Source: Bordetella genomosp. 1
GTDB taxonomy: Bacteria; Pseudomonadota; Gammaproteobacteria; Burkholderiales; Burkholderiaceae_B
Length of the DNA stretch: 64,000 bases
Assembly: GCF_002261335.1 (NCBI RefSeq)
Contig: NZ_NEVL01000004.1
Location: 558,001 to 622,000, forward strand
Direction: 5' to 3'
The position numbers and the translations under genes were made by a program. Below are positions 53,630-60,782 of this stretch, one piece after another (position 1 is the first letter of the stretch; every line of letters starts with the position of its first letter). The notes under the pieces are model-generated. The model saw only the letters and a program-made list of their open reading frames with translations, had not been told where the DNA came from and did not search any database.

Positions 53630-53941
53630 TCAAACCATGGCGCGCGGGCGCTTCGCGCCGGTGCTGGCGCGCGGTTCGGTGCGATGACGGGCGTGGGCGG
53701 CTTCCTGCTCGACCTCGCGCTCGATGTCTTCCATGTCCTGGCGATACAGCTTCTCGGCGTCGGCGCGCACCTGTTCGGACACCGGCTGGGCCGCCAGCAC
53801 CTGACGCACCTTGGCCGGGTCGAGGCCGAGGCGGCGCAGGCGCTCGTCGGAGTCCTCGATGGCGCGCTGGGCATTGCGCACGACGGCGTCGGCGCGGTCG
53901 ATGAGCGCCTGGATGTTCTGGTCTTGCTGGGTTTCGGCCAT
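53630..53941 (-). CDS. Small helical T3SS protein of unknown role
   Basis: 103 aa, entirely helical and charged (MAETQQDQNIQALIDRADAV; RLRRLGLDPAKVRQVLAAQP; DMEDIEREVEQEAAHARHR). No signal peptide, no recognised domain. GGAG precedes the ATG by 8 nt. Between a filament gene and a translocator chaperone, it might be a chaperone or regulator of Bsp22-type proteins. Only place and coding quality support it as a T3SS gene. Confidence 0.6.
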   Translation of the reverse strand: MAETQQDQNIQALIDRADAVVRNAQRAIEDSDERLRRLGLDPAKVRQVLAAQPVSEQVRADAEKLYRQDMEDIEREVEQEAAHARHRTEPRASTGAKRPRAMV

Positions 53942-53994
53942 GGTCTTGCTCCGTGCTGGTCTATATGGGCGTGCGGGGTTGGGAGGGGCGCGGG

Positions 53995-54130
53995 TCAGCG
54001 CATGTTGCCGATGATGGAGGAGCGGCTGTCCTGCATCTTCTTGACGAAGTTCGTCATCACGTCGAAGGCCTCGTTGCGCTTGTTGCTCATGCTCTGCAGG
54101 CGCAGCATGTCCATCTGCTGGCTGTTGCTG
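53995..54130. repeat. Direct repeat: 3' end of Bsp22 copy 1
   Basis: About 130 bp are roughly nine-tenths identical to 55467-55602 (offset 1472). The repeat encodes the shared C-terminal helix and shows a recent duplication or gene conversion. Confidence 0.8.
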
Positions 54131-54582
54131 GCCGTGTCGAGCTGGGTCTTGACGCTGTTGATCATCTTTTCCAGGCCTTCGCGGGTCGGCATGCTGGAGA
54201 TCTGGCTGGCGGACACGCCCTTCTCGTTGTCCACCGTGCCGTTCACGCCGACCGGCGAGGTGCCCATGCCGAGCGCCGACGAGATGGTGGCGAAGTTGGC
54301 GGCGAGCTGGCGGTTGTCGGCGTTGTCCGGCACCTTGTCGCCCGGCGCGGCGTCCTTGCTCGGCAGGGTCGCCTTCATGCTGTTGAGCGCCGCCTGCATG
54401 TCGTTGAGCGAGGCCGTCAGCTTGTTGCGGTTCTGCACTTCCTGGATCTGCTGGTTCAGCTGGCTGTCGAGCAGCGAGACGCGCTGGCTCTGCACCATCA
54501 TCAGCGCGGTCTCGATATCCATGCTCGAGAGATCGAGGCTGCTGATGTTGCCCACACCCATATTGCCGATGTTCATGCTCAT
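53995..54582 (-). CDS. bsp22: Filament tip protein Bsp22, copy 1
   Basis: 195 aa, close to the roughly 205 aa of known Bsp22. Order: short Gly/Asn start, N-terminal helix (SSMDIETALMMVQSQRVSLL), middle part with few features (about 75-125), and C-terminal helix (SQQMDMLRLQSMSNKRNEAF) ending SSIIGNMR. Bsp22 polymerises on the needle tip in B. bronchiseptica and links to BopD. AGGAG sits 6-7 nt before ATG 54582. It is the best Bsp22 match of the three tandem copies. Confidence 0.82.
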   Translation of the reverse strand: MSMNIGNMGVGNISSLDLSSMDIETALMMVQSQRVSLLDSQLNQQIQEVQNRNKLTASLNDMQAALNSMKATLPSKDAAPGDKVPDNADNRQLAANFATISSALGMGTSPVGVNGTVDNEKGVSASQISSMPTREGLEKMINSVKTQLDTASNSQQMDMLRLQSMSNKRNEAFDVMTNFVKKMQDSRSSIIGNMR

Positions 54583-54649
54583 TTCTGGCTCCTGGCCGGC
54601 CACCCCGGCCGACGTATGAATTGCGAATCTGCTGTGTGAGTAACAACAA

Positions 54650-55462
54650 TCAGGCGTCGGTTCCGCCGATCTTGGAGGAAATCGCAGATCGGCTTTCCTG
54701 CATCTTCTTCACGTAATTGCTCATCATCTCCGCCGATTCGTTACGGCGGTTGACCAGCGCCTGCAGGCGCAGCATCTGGTCCTGTTGGCGGTTGGCGCAC
54801 TCGTCGATCACGCCCTGCACCCGCGACACCGCCTGGCGCAGCTCGCCGAACTCGCTGTCGTAGCGGATGCCGCCCGGGCAGCGGTTGAGCGTCTGGCCCG
54901 GATGGTCCGGCGTCAGGAAGCCGTCGCGCCCGCCCATCCGCCTGGCCAGGTCGGCCGCCACCAGATGCCCGCCGAGCTCGCCCTTGTCGCGCCACGCGGC
55001 CAGCGCACCGGCCTGCTCGGGCAGGTAGCGCTGGGCGAACTCCTTCATGTCGCCCATGTGGCCGAACAGACGCCAGGTGTTGCCGTCCGACGCGAAGCCG
55101 AGGTCGACGCCCGCCTCCATGGCGGCGCGATTGATCCGGTCGGCCATGGCGTAGCTCCAGCCACCGCCCGCGTCGTCCCATTCCTTGTCGAACTTGGCAT
55201 TGGCGGGAAACTGCGCCTGGACCGACTTCAGCCCCGCCTGCACCTGATTCAGCAGCTCGAGCCGGCGGTTGAGCTGGCGCAGCTCCTCGACCTGGACCTC
55301 GACCTGCTTGTCGATCAGGCGCACGCGCTCGGCCTGCACCGACATCAGGGCGGTTTCCTGGTCGGCACCCACCAGCGCGGCGCCGTCGACCGGGCCGCTG
55401 CCCTCCACGCCGACGCCGCCGAGCGTGGGACGGGGACCATTGGAAGGCGGGATCGCGGCCAT
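54650..55462 (-). CDS. Bsp22-like protein, copy 2 (divergent, long)
   Basis: 270 aa. N-terminal helix DQETALMSVQAERVRLIDKQ and C-terminal helix QDQMLRLQALVNRRNESAEM, then YVKKMQESRSAI, are clearly homologous to copies 1 and 3. The middle (about 95-215) is unrelated: WRLFGHMGDMKEFAQRYLPE, a Gly-rich loop, and two Cys (in NRCPGGIRYDSE and DECANRQQ) that could pair. The N-terminal 35 residues are Gly/Pro/Val-rich. It may be an alternative filament subunit or cap. Starts 4 bp after copy 3's stop. Confidence 0.72.
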   Translation of the reverse strand: MAAIPPSNGPRPTLGGVGVEGSGPVDGAALVGADQETALMSVQAERVRLIDKQVEVQVEELRQLNRRLELLNQVQAGLKSVQAQFPANAKFDKEWDDAGGGWSYAMADRINRAAMEAGVDLGFASDGNTWRLFGHMGDMKEFAQRYLPEQAGALAAWRDKGELGGHLVAADLARRMGGRDGFLTPDHPGQTLNRCPGGIRYDSEFGELRQAVSRVQGVIDECANRQQDQMLRLQALVNRRNESAEMMSNYVKKMQESRSAISSKIGGTDA

Positions 55463-55466
55463 GGCC

Positions 55467-55602
55467 TCAGCGCATGTTGCCGATGATGGACGAGCGGTTC
55501 TCCTGCATCTTCTTGACGAAGTTGGTCATCACGTCGAAGGCCTCGTTGCGTTTGTTGGTCAGGCCCTGCAGGCGCAGCATGTCCATCTGCTGCGAGTTGG
55601 AC
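55467..55602. repeat. Direct repeat: 3' end of Bsp22-like copy 3
   Basis: Partner of the repeat at 53995-54130; the two differ at about ten scattered positions. Confidence 0.8.
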
Positions 55603-56189
55603 AGCGTGTCGATGGCCGACTTGTTCTTGTCGATCTCCACCTTATTGGCGTCGATCTGCTTGTTATTGGCCGTCATCTGCGCCTCCATGCCGGCGATCTT
55701 CCCGGCCAGCTGGTCGACGAAGTTCTGCACCACCTTGCCCTTGGCGTCCATGGTGCCGTTGCCGTCCACGTCGCGCGGCTTGTCGTCGCCCGTCGGGATG
55801 ATCAGGCCGGCGTCCTCGATCTGCTTGAGCGTCTGGTGCGACAGCGCGGCATCGTCGCCCTGCCCCCACGACAGGCCGTACCAGCCGTTGTCGTCCGGGC
55901 ACTTGCTGGCGGCCAGGCGGCCCTGCAGGTCCTTGAGCTCGGCGATCTTGGTGCCCAGTTCCACGTTCGAGGTCTGGAGGTCGAGGTTGGCGCTGCTCAG
56001 GCCATTGGTCTGCTCGTTGAGCTTGGCGATGTCCTGGTTGCGCTGGTTCACCGCGGCCAGCTGCGTCTGCAGGCTGGCCTCGAGCAGCTGGCTGCGCTGG
56101 CTCTGCACCTGCATCAACGCCGTCTCCAGGTCCATCGAGCTCAGATCGATGTTCTGCACCCCGCCCATATTGATGCCGTTGACGCTCAT
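55467..56189 (-). CDS. Bsp22-like protein, copy 3 with a Ca-binding-like loop
   Basis: 240 aa, first gene of the big minus-strand operon. The ends match copy 1 (SSMDLETALMQVQSQRSQLL; SQQMDMLRLQGLTNKRNEAF; SSIIGNMR). The middle has KCPDDNGWYGLSWGQ and a DVDGNGTMD loop resembling a dockerin/EF-hand Ca site, followed by a coiled coil (ANNKQIDANKVEIDKNKSAI). GGGAG precedes ATG 56189 by 8 nt. It is likely exported with the same system, with a possible role in the filament. Confidence 0.75.
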   Translation of the reverse strand: MSVNGINMGGVQNIDLSSMDLETALMQVQSQRSQLLEASLQTQLAAVNQRNQDIAKLNEQTNGLSSANLDLQTSNVELGTKIAELKDLQGRLAASKCPDDNGWYGLSWGQGDDAALSHQTLKQIEDAGLIIPTGDDKPRDVDGNGTMDAKGKVVQNFVDQLAGKIAGMEAQMTANNKQIDANKVEIDKNKSAIDTLSNSQQMDMLRLQGLTNKRNEAFDVMTNFVKKMQENRSSIIGNMR

Positions 56190-56243
56190 GGTTCTCTCCC
56201 GTTTCGATCATGCCGGGGCCCCGCCCTGGCTCATGACCGGTTC

Positions 56244-56269
56244 GTAACGGCGCCGCGGGGTTTGGTTCC
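56244..56269 (-). promoter_or_regulatory. Putative BtrS-type promoter of the Bsp22/bopDB/bsc operon
   Basis: On the minus strand GGAACCAAA (56269-56261), 12 bp, GTTAC (56248-56244). It points towards copy 3 of the Bsp22-like genes, whose ATG is 55 nt on. It shares the motif of the bopN and btrA promoters with one extra spacer base. Confidence 0.6.
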
Positions 56270-56302
56270 GCCGCCGCCGCAAAAGAAATCGTGCCCGGGA
56301 TG

Positions 56303-56327
56303 GGAACCAAAGCCGGCCTGCCGTTAC
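56303..56327 (+). promoter_or_regulatory. Putative BtrS-type promoter of the bopN-bscF operon
   Basis: GGAACCAAA (56303-56311), 11 bp, GTTAC (56323-56327); bopN ATG 65 nt after. Match to 37182-37206 extends further (GTTACT and a nearby CAGGCAC). Confidence 0.65.
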
Positions 56328-56391
56328 TACCGTCAGGCACCCGTCGCCATCCCGCAACCGGAAATGGCGCGACGGCGGGTGCCCGGAGACC

Positions 56392-57492
56392 ATGAACCGT
56401 ATCGATTCCGGCCTGCCGACCCCCGGGTTCGGCGCCGCCACCGCCCACGCCGACGCCTCTGCCGCCCAGCAGCAGGCGGGCCTGATGCTGGGCGAGAAGA
56501 CCGTGACGCTGGCGGGCGAGGTCTCGCTCGCCGACGGCGCCGAGGAACTCAGCCTGCACATGGCCGAGAAGACTGAGGACAAGCACCACGCCGAACGCAA
56601 GGTCAAGGCGGACCGGCCGCCGCAGCTGCTGGACGCCCAGGAGATCGTCGAATTCCTGGACGACACGCACGATCCGGACGCCCAGGAAAAGCTGATCGAG
56701 CTGACCAAGAAGCTGCTGTCCGGCCAGGCCTCGCCGCGCCAGGGCGCGGCCCAGGCCTTCGGCGACGTGTCCCAGCAATACCTCGGCCTGCAATACGCGC
56801 TGCGCGAAGGCGAGCGCCAGGGCGCCGATCCGGCCGCGCTGGAAGCCATCCGCGACGCGCTGGCCGATCTCGAGATCGAGCGCGGCCCGGAGATCCGCGC
56901 CGGCCTGAACGCGCTGCGCAGCGCCGGCGAGTTCGCCGCCGATCCCGCCGGCGTGGCCCGCTTCCAGCAGACCTATCGCGACGTGGTGCTGGGCGAGACC
57001 TCGCTGGCCAAGACGCTCGGCCTGGCGCTCGAGCGCTTCGGCGAGGCCGACCTGAGCCGCGGCCTGAAGCAGCTGATCGCGGCGCTCGGCCACGATCTCG
57101 CCGCCGCCCGCCCCTCCACCGACACCGGCCGGCTGCAGGTGCTGGTCAGCGATCTCTATCACCTGGAAGTGGCCGTCACGGTGCTGGACGGCTGCGCCGA
57201 GCTGGGCGAGCGCCTGGCCGCGCGCCACGGCGCCGCGCTCGACAGCCCGCGGCTGATGCGCGACCTGATCGGCATCACCGGCGAACGCTGGGTCAGCGAG
57301 GCGCGCTTCACCGCCCTGGCGAACCAGCAGAACGTGACCGCCCCCGAGGCCCGCGTGACCTTCATGGCCGGCGTGCGCGCCATGCTCAAGGACCTGCCGG
57401 TGCAGATCTATCCCGACGCCGACGTGCGTCACAGCTTATTGAACGCGGCCCAGGAAGCCCTGGACGTGGCGATCGACGAGGAAGAGGCATGA
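56392..57492 (+). CDS. bopN: Gatekeeper BopN (YopN/SctW type)
   Basis: 366 aa. The N-terminal 60 residues are Ala/Gln/Ser-rich (secretion signal and chaperone-binding). The HrpJ/YopN domain follows (QAFGDVSQQYLGLQYALREG, FQQTYRDVVLGETSLAKTLG) with the TyeA-like C-terminal part included (SRLMRDLIGI-type segment, about 285-366). BopN regulates order of export and in B. bronchiseptica is itself translocated. First gene of the plus-strand operon; its stop overlaps the next start. Confidence 0.88.
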   Translation: MNRIDSGLPTPGFGAATAHADASAAQQQAGLMLGEKTVTLAGEVSLADGAEELSLHMAEKTEDKHHAERKVKADRPPQLLDAQEIVEFLDDTHDPDAQEKLIELTKKLLSGQASPRQGAAQAFGDVSQQYLGLQYALREGERQGADPAALEAIRDALADLEIERGPEIRAGLNALRSAGEFAADPAGVARFQQTYRDVVLGETSLAKTLGLALERFGEADLSRGLKQLIAALGHDLAAARPSTDTGRLQVLVSDLYHLEVAVTVLDGCAELGERLAARHGAALDSPRLMRDLIGITGERWVSEARFTALANQQNVTAPEARVTFMAGVRAMLKDLPVQIYPDADVRHSLLNAAQEALDVAIDEEEA

Positions 57493-57875
57493 ACGCCGCC
57501 GAACAGGCACTGGCCGCCCTGGGCCAGGAATGGGGCTTCGGTCCCCTCGCGCTCGACGAGCGCGGCACGCTGGCGCTGCAGGCCGAGTCCGGGCGCCGCG
57601 TCGGCATCGAACGCACCGGCACCGGGCTGGCGCTCTATGTCGCCGCGCCCGCCGAGTACGAGGCCGGCGCCTGGCTGCTGCGGGCGTTCAAGCGCGCCCA
57701 CCACAGCCGCCACGAGGGCTGGCCGGTACAGGTGGCGCTGCGCAACCGGGAACACCGGCACTGGCTGCTGGCCCTGGTCCGCATCGAGGAGGCCGGCATC
57801 GAGCCGGCCCAGCTGCGCGCCGCCGTCGATTATCTGAACCGCTGGCTCGACGCCGTGCGCGACGCCACCCGCTGA
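57489..57875 (+). CDS. Class I T3SS chaperone, SycN/YscB-like
   Basis: 128 aa of CesT type: ALDERGTLALQAESGRRVGI strand region, LALYVAAPAEYEAGAWLLRA, and a C-terminal helix (QLRAAVDYLNRWLDAVRDAT). The 4-nt overlap with bopN makes BopN the expected client, as SycN-YscB serves YopN in Yersinia. Confidence 0.72.
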   Translation: MNAAEQALAALGQEWGFGPLALDERGTLALQAESGRRVGIERTGTGLALYVAAPAEYEAGAWLLRAFKRAHHSRHEGWPVQVALRNREHRHWLLALVRIEEAGIEPAQLRAAVDYLNRWLDAVRDATR

Positions 57876-57897
57876 GCGCGGCCGACAGGAGAATCAT

Positions 57898-58305
57898 GTG
57901 ACCGACCTCAGAATCAGCGGACTGGCGCTCGACCGCGGCATCGAGAGCATCAGCTACGCGCGCCGCGACGACACCGGCGCGCACCTGCCCGACCGGCAGA
58001 ATCTCGCGCCTTCCGACGACGGCATGCGGCCGCAGCTGGAATCGCTGCTCGACAAGCCCGGCATCGACCGCACGCTCGACCAGGCGCTGCGCCCGGCGCT
58101 GAGCAACCGCGACCTGCTGATGCCGGCGCGCTTCGGCCAGGCGCTCAACGACGCCCTGGCCTCGCTCTCGGAGGCGGCCGACCAGGCCGCGGCCCAGGGC
58201 GACGAGACGGCCCGCACGCTCAACCGCGCGGTCCGGCTGCTGCGCGAGGAAACCGGCCTGCGCGACCTGGTCGCCATGTACCGCAACGCGCTGCACCAAG
58301 GATGA
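57898..58305 (+). CDS. YscX-like T3SS protein
   Basis: 135 aa, GTG start at 57898 with AGGAG 6 nt upstream. The hydrophilic start (LALDRGIESISYARRDDTGA) and the helical C-terminus (LNRAVRLLREETGLRDLVAM) match YscX, an early secreted factor that binds SctV with YscY. Placed before the YscY-like gene as in Yersinia. Overlaps it by 4 nt. Confidence 0.75.
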   Translation: MTDLRISGLALDRGIESISYARRDDTGAHLPDRQNLAPSDDGMRPQLESLLDKPGIDRTLDQALRPALSNRDLLMPARFGQALNDALASLSEAADQAAAQGDETARTLNRAVRLLREETGLRDLVAMYRNALHQG

Positions 58306-58667
58306 ACGCCATCGCCGCCCCCCTGACCGAGACCCACGCCGAGCTGCTCGGCCTGCTGGCCAGCGTCTACCTGGAAAACAACCGGCCCGAGAAGGCGGCG
58401 GTGCTGCTGGCCGCGCTCGACGCGCTCGGCCTGGCCCAACCGCGCCAGCGCGTGGCGCTCGCGCTGGCCCAGTTGCGCGCGCAAAAGCCCAATGACGCGC
58501 TCGGCACCCTCGAACGCATCGCCCTGAGCGGCGCGATCGACGCGACCTTCCACCTCGTGCGCGCCCAGGTCCTCACGGTCCTGGAGCGCCCCCAGGAAGC
58601 GGGCGCCGCGATGCGCGCCTATGTGGCGCTGCGTGGCGCTCCCGTTCCCCCTTCTGTCTCCGCCTGA
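58302..58667 (+). CDS. YscY-like TPR chaperone
   Basis: 121 aa. Helix-turn-helix repeats (LLGLLASVYLENNRPEKAAV, ALALAQLRAQKPNDALGTLE, VRAQVLTVLERPQEAGAAMR) give a TPR fold. In Yersinia YscY binds YscX and the pair acts at LcrD. Order chaperone-yscX-yscY-lcrD is conserved here. Confidence 0.75.
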   Translation: MNAIAAPLTETHAELLGLLASVYLENNRPEKAAVLLAALDALGLAQPRQRVALALAQLRAQKPNDALGTLERIALSGAIDATFHLVRAQVLTVLERPQEAGAAMRAYVALRGAPVPPSVSA

Positions 58668-58672
58668 ATCCG

Positions 58673-60769
58673 ATGCAAGCCCTCAATCGCGCCGTCGCCC
58701 TCGCCACCAGCCGCAATGACGTCGTGCTGGCGATCCTGATCGTCTCGATCATCTTCATGATGATCCTGCCGCTGCCCACGACCCTGGTGGACGTGCTGAT
58801 CGGCGCCAACATGACGATCTCGGCCGTGCTGCTGATGGTGGCCCTGTACCTGCCCTCGCCGCTGGCCTTCTCGTCGTTTCCCTCGGTGCTGCTGGTCACC
58901 ACGCTGTTCCGCCTCGGCATCTCGATCGCCACCACGCGCCTGATCCTGCTGCAGGGCGACGCCGGCCACATCATCGAGACCTTCGGCAACTTCGTGGTGG
59001 GCGGCAACCTGGTGGTCGGCCTGGTGGTGTTCCTGATCCTGACCATCGTGCAGTTCGTGGTGATCACCAAGGGCGCGGAACGGGTGGCCGAGGTGGCCGC
59101 GCGCTTCTCGCTCGACGCCATGCCGGGCAAGCAGATGTCGATCGACGCCGACCTGCGCGCCGGCACCATCGACATGGACGAGGCGCGCCGCCGCCGCACC
59201 ATCGTCGAGAAGGAAAGCCAGCTGTACGGCGCGATGGACGGCGCGATGAAGTTCGTCAAGGGCGACGCCATCGCCGGCCTCATCATCGTCGCGGTCAACC
59301 TGCTGGGCGGCATGCTGATCGGCACCATGCAGCGCGGCCTGACCGCGGGCGAGGCCGTCCAGGTCTATTCCATCCTGTCGATCGGCGACGGCCTGATCTC
59401 GCAGATCCCGGCGCTGTTCATCGCGATCTGCGCCGGCATCATCGTGACCCGGGTGCAGACCGGCGAGGGCGGCCCGTCGAACGTGGGCAAGGACATCGGC
59501 GCCCAGGTGCTGGCGCAGCCGCGCGCGCTGCTGATCGCGGCCGCCATCGCGGTCGGCATGGGCCTGATCCCGGGTATGCCGACCTTCACCTTCCTGGCGC
59601 TCGGCGCCATCGTCGGCACGGTGGGCTTCGTGCTGCTGCGCGGCACCCGCAAGGTGGTCGACGAGAAGACCGGCGAGATCACCGAGATCCCGGCCCTGGC
59701 GGCCGACGGCCAGCCCGCGCCGGCCAAGCCCAAGACCGACGGCAGCGCCGAGTTCGCGCCGACCCTGCCGCTCATGATCGACGTGGCGGCCGGGCTGCAG
59801 AAGCACTTCAACCCCGACGAGCTCAACGAAGAGCTGCTGAAGATCCGGCGTGCGCTGTACTTCGACCTCGGCGTGCCCTTCCCCGGCATCCAGCTGCGCT
59901 TCAACGAGGCGCTCACCGAGCAGACCTACAACATCCTGCTCTCGGAGGTGCCCGTGTCGCAGGGGCGCCTGCGCCCCGGCCACGTGCTGGCGCGCGACAG
60001 CGAACAGAACCTGCAGGCGCTGCAGGTGCCGTACGAGGCCGACAAGCGCTTCCTGCCCGACGTGCCCACGCTGTGGGTGGCGGACGCGCAGCTGCCCACG
60101 CTGAGCGCCGCCGGCATTCCCTATCTCGACGCGCACCAGGTGCTGACCTGGCACCTGGCCTTCGTGCTGAAGAAGTACTCCTCCGACTTCATCGGCATCC
60201 AGGAGACACGCTTCCTGCTCTCGGCCATGGAGGACCGCTATCCGGACCTCGTGAAGGAGGCGCTGCGCGTCATGCCGGTGCAGAAGGTGGCGGAGATCAT
60301 GCAGCGGCTGGTGTCCGAGGACATCTCGGTGCGCAACCTGCGCACCGTGCTGGAAGCGCTGATCGAGTGGGGCCAGAAGGAAAAGGATTCGGTGCTGCTG
60401 ACCGAGTACGTGCGGGTCTCGCTCAAGCGCCACATCAGCTACAAGTATTCGAGCGGCCAGAACATCCTGCCCGCCTATCTGCTCGCGCCCAATGTGGAAG
60501 AAACCGTGCGCGGCGCGGTGCGCCAGACCTCGGCGGGCAGCTACCTGGCGCTGGACCCGAACGTGTCCAAGCGCCTGCTGGAGAACATCAAGCGCACCGT
60601 CGGCGACCTGAGCGCGGCGGCACGCAAGCCGGTGCTGCTGACCTCGATGGACATCCGGCGCTATCTGCGCAAGATGATCGAACAGGACCTCTACGACCTG
60701 CCGGTGCTCTCCTACCAGGAGCTGACGCAGGAAATCAACGTGCAGCCGCTGGCGCGCGTGGATCTGTGA
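58673..60769 (+). CDS. bcrD: T3SS export gate ring BcrD (LcrD/SctV)
   Basis: 698 aa. Seven to eight membrane helices lie in the first 330 residues, with the FHIPEP-family signature region (KQMSIDADLRAGTIDMDEAR, about 155-174). The cytoplasmic ring-forming domain follows (about 360-698: LRFNEALTEQTYNILLSEVP, VPTLWVADAQLP-type segment, VSVRNLRTVLEALIEW). It forms the nonameric export gate below the membrane. Confidence 0.95.
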   Translation: MQALNRAVALATSRNDVVLAILIVSIIFMMILPLPTTLVDVLIGANMTISAVLLMVALYLPSPLAFSSFPSVLLVTTLFRLGISIATTRLILLQGDAGHIIETFGNFVVGGNLVVGLVVFLILTIVQFVVITKGAERVAEVAARFSLDAMPGKQMSIDADLRAGTIDMDEARRRRTIVEKESQLYGAMDGAMKFVKGDAIAGLIIVAVNLLGGMLIGTMQRGLTAGEAVQVYSILSIGDGLISQIPALFIAICAGIIVTRVQTGEGGPSNVGKDIGAQVLAQPRALLIAAAIAVGMGLIPGMPTFTFLALGAIVGTVGFVLLRGTRKVVDEKTGEITEIPALAADGQPAPAKPKTDGSAEFAPTLPLMIDVAAGLQKHFNPDELNEELLKIRRALYFDLGVPFPGIQLRFNEALTEQTYNILLSEVPVSQGRLRPGHVLARDSEQNLQALQVPYEADKRFLPDVPTLWVADAQLPTLSAAGIPYLDAHQVLTWHLAFVLKKYSSDFIGIQETRFLLSAMEDRYPDLVKEALRVMPVQKVAEIMQRLVSEDISVRNLRTVLEALIEWGQKEKDSVLLTEYVRVSLKRHISYKYSSGQNILPAYLLAPNVEETVRGAVRQTSAGSYLALDPNVSKRLLENIKRTVGDLSAAARKPVLLTSMDIRRYLRKMIEQDLYDLPVLSYQELTQEINVQPLARVDL

Positions 60770-60782
60770 CGCGCCGAGGACG

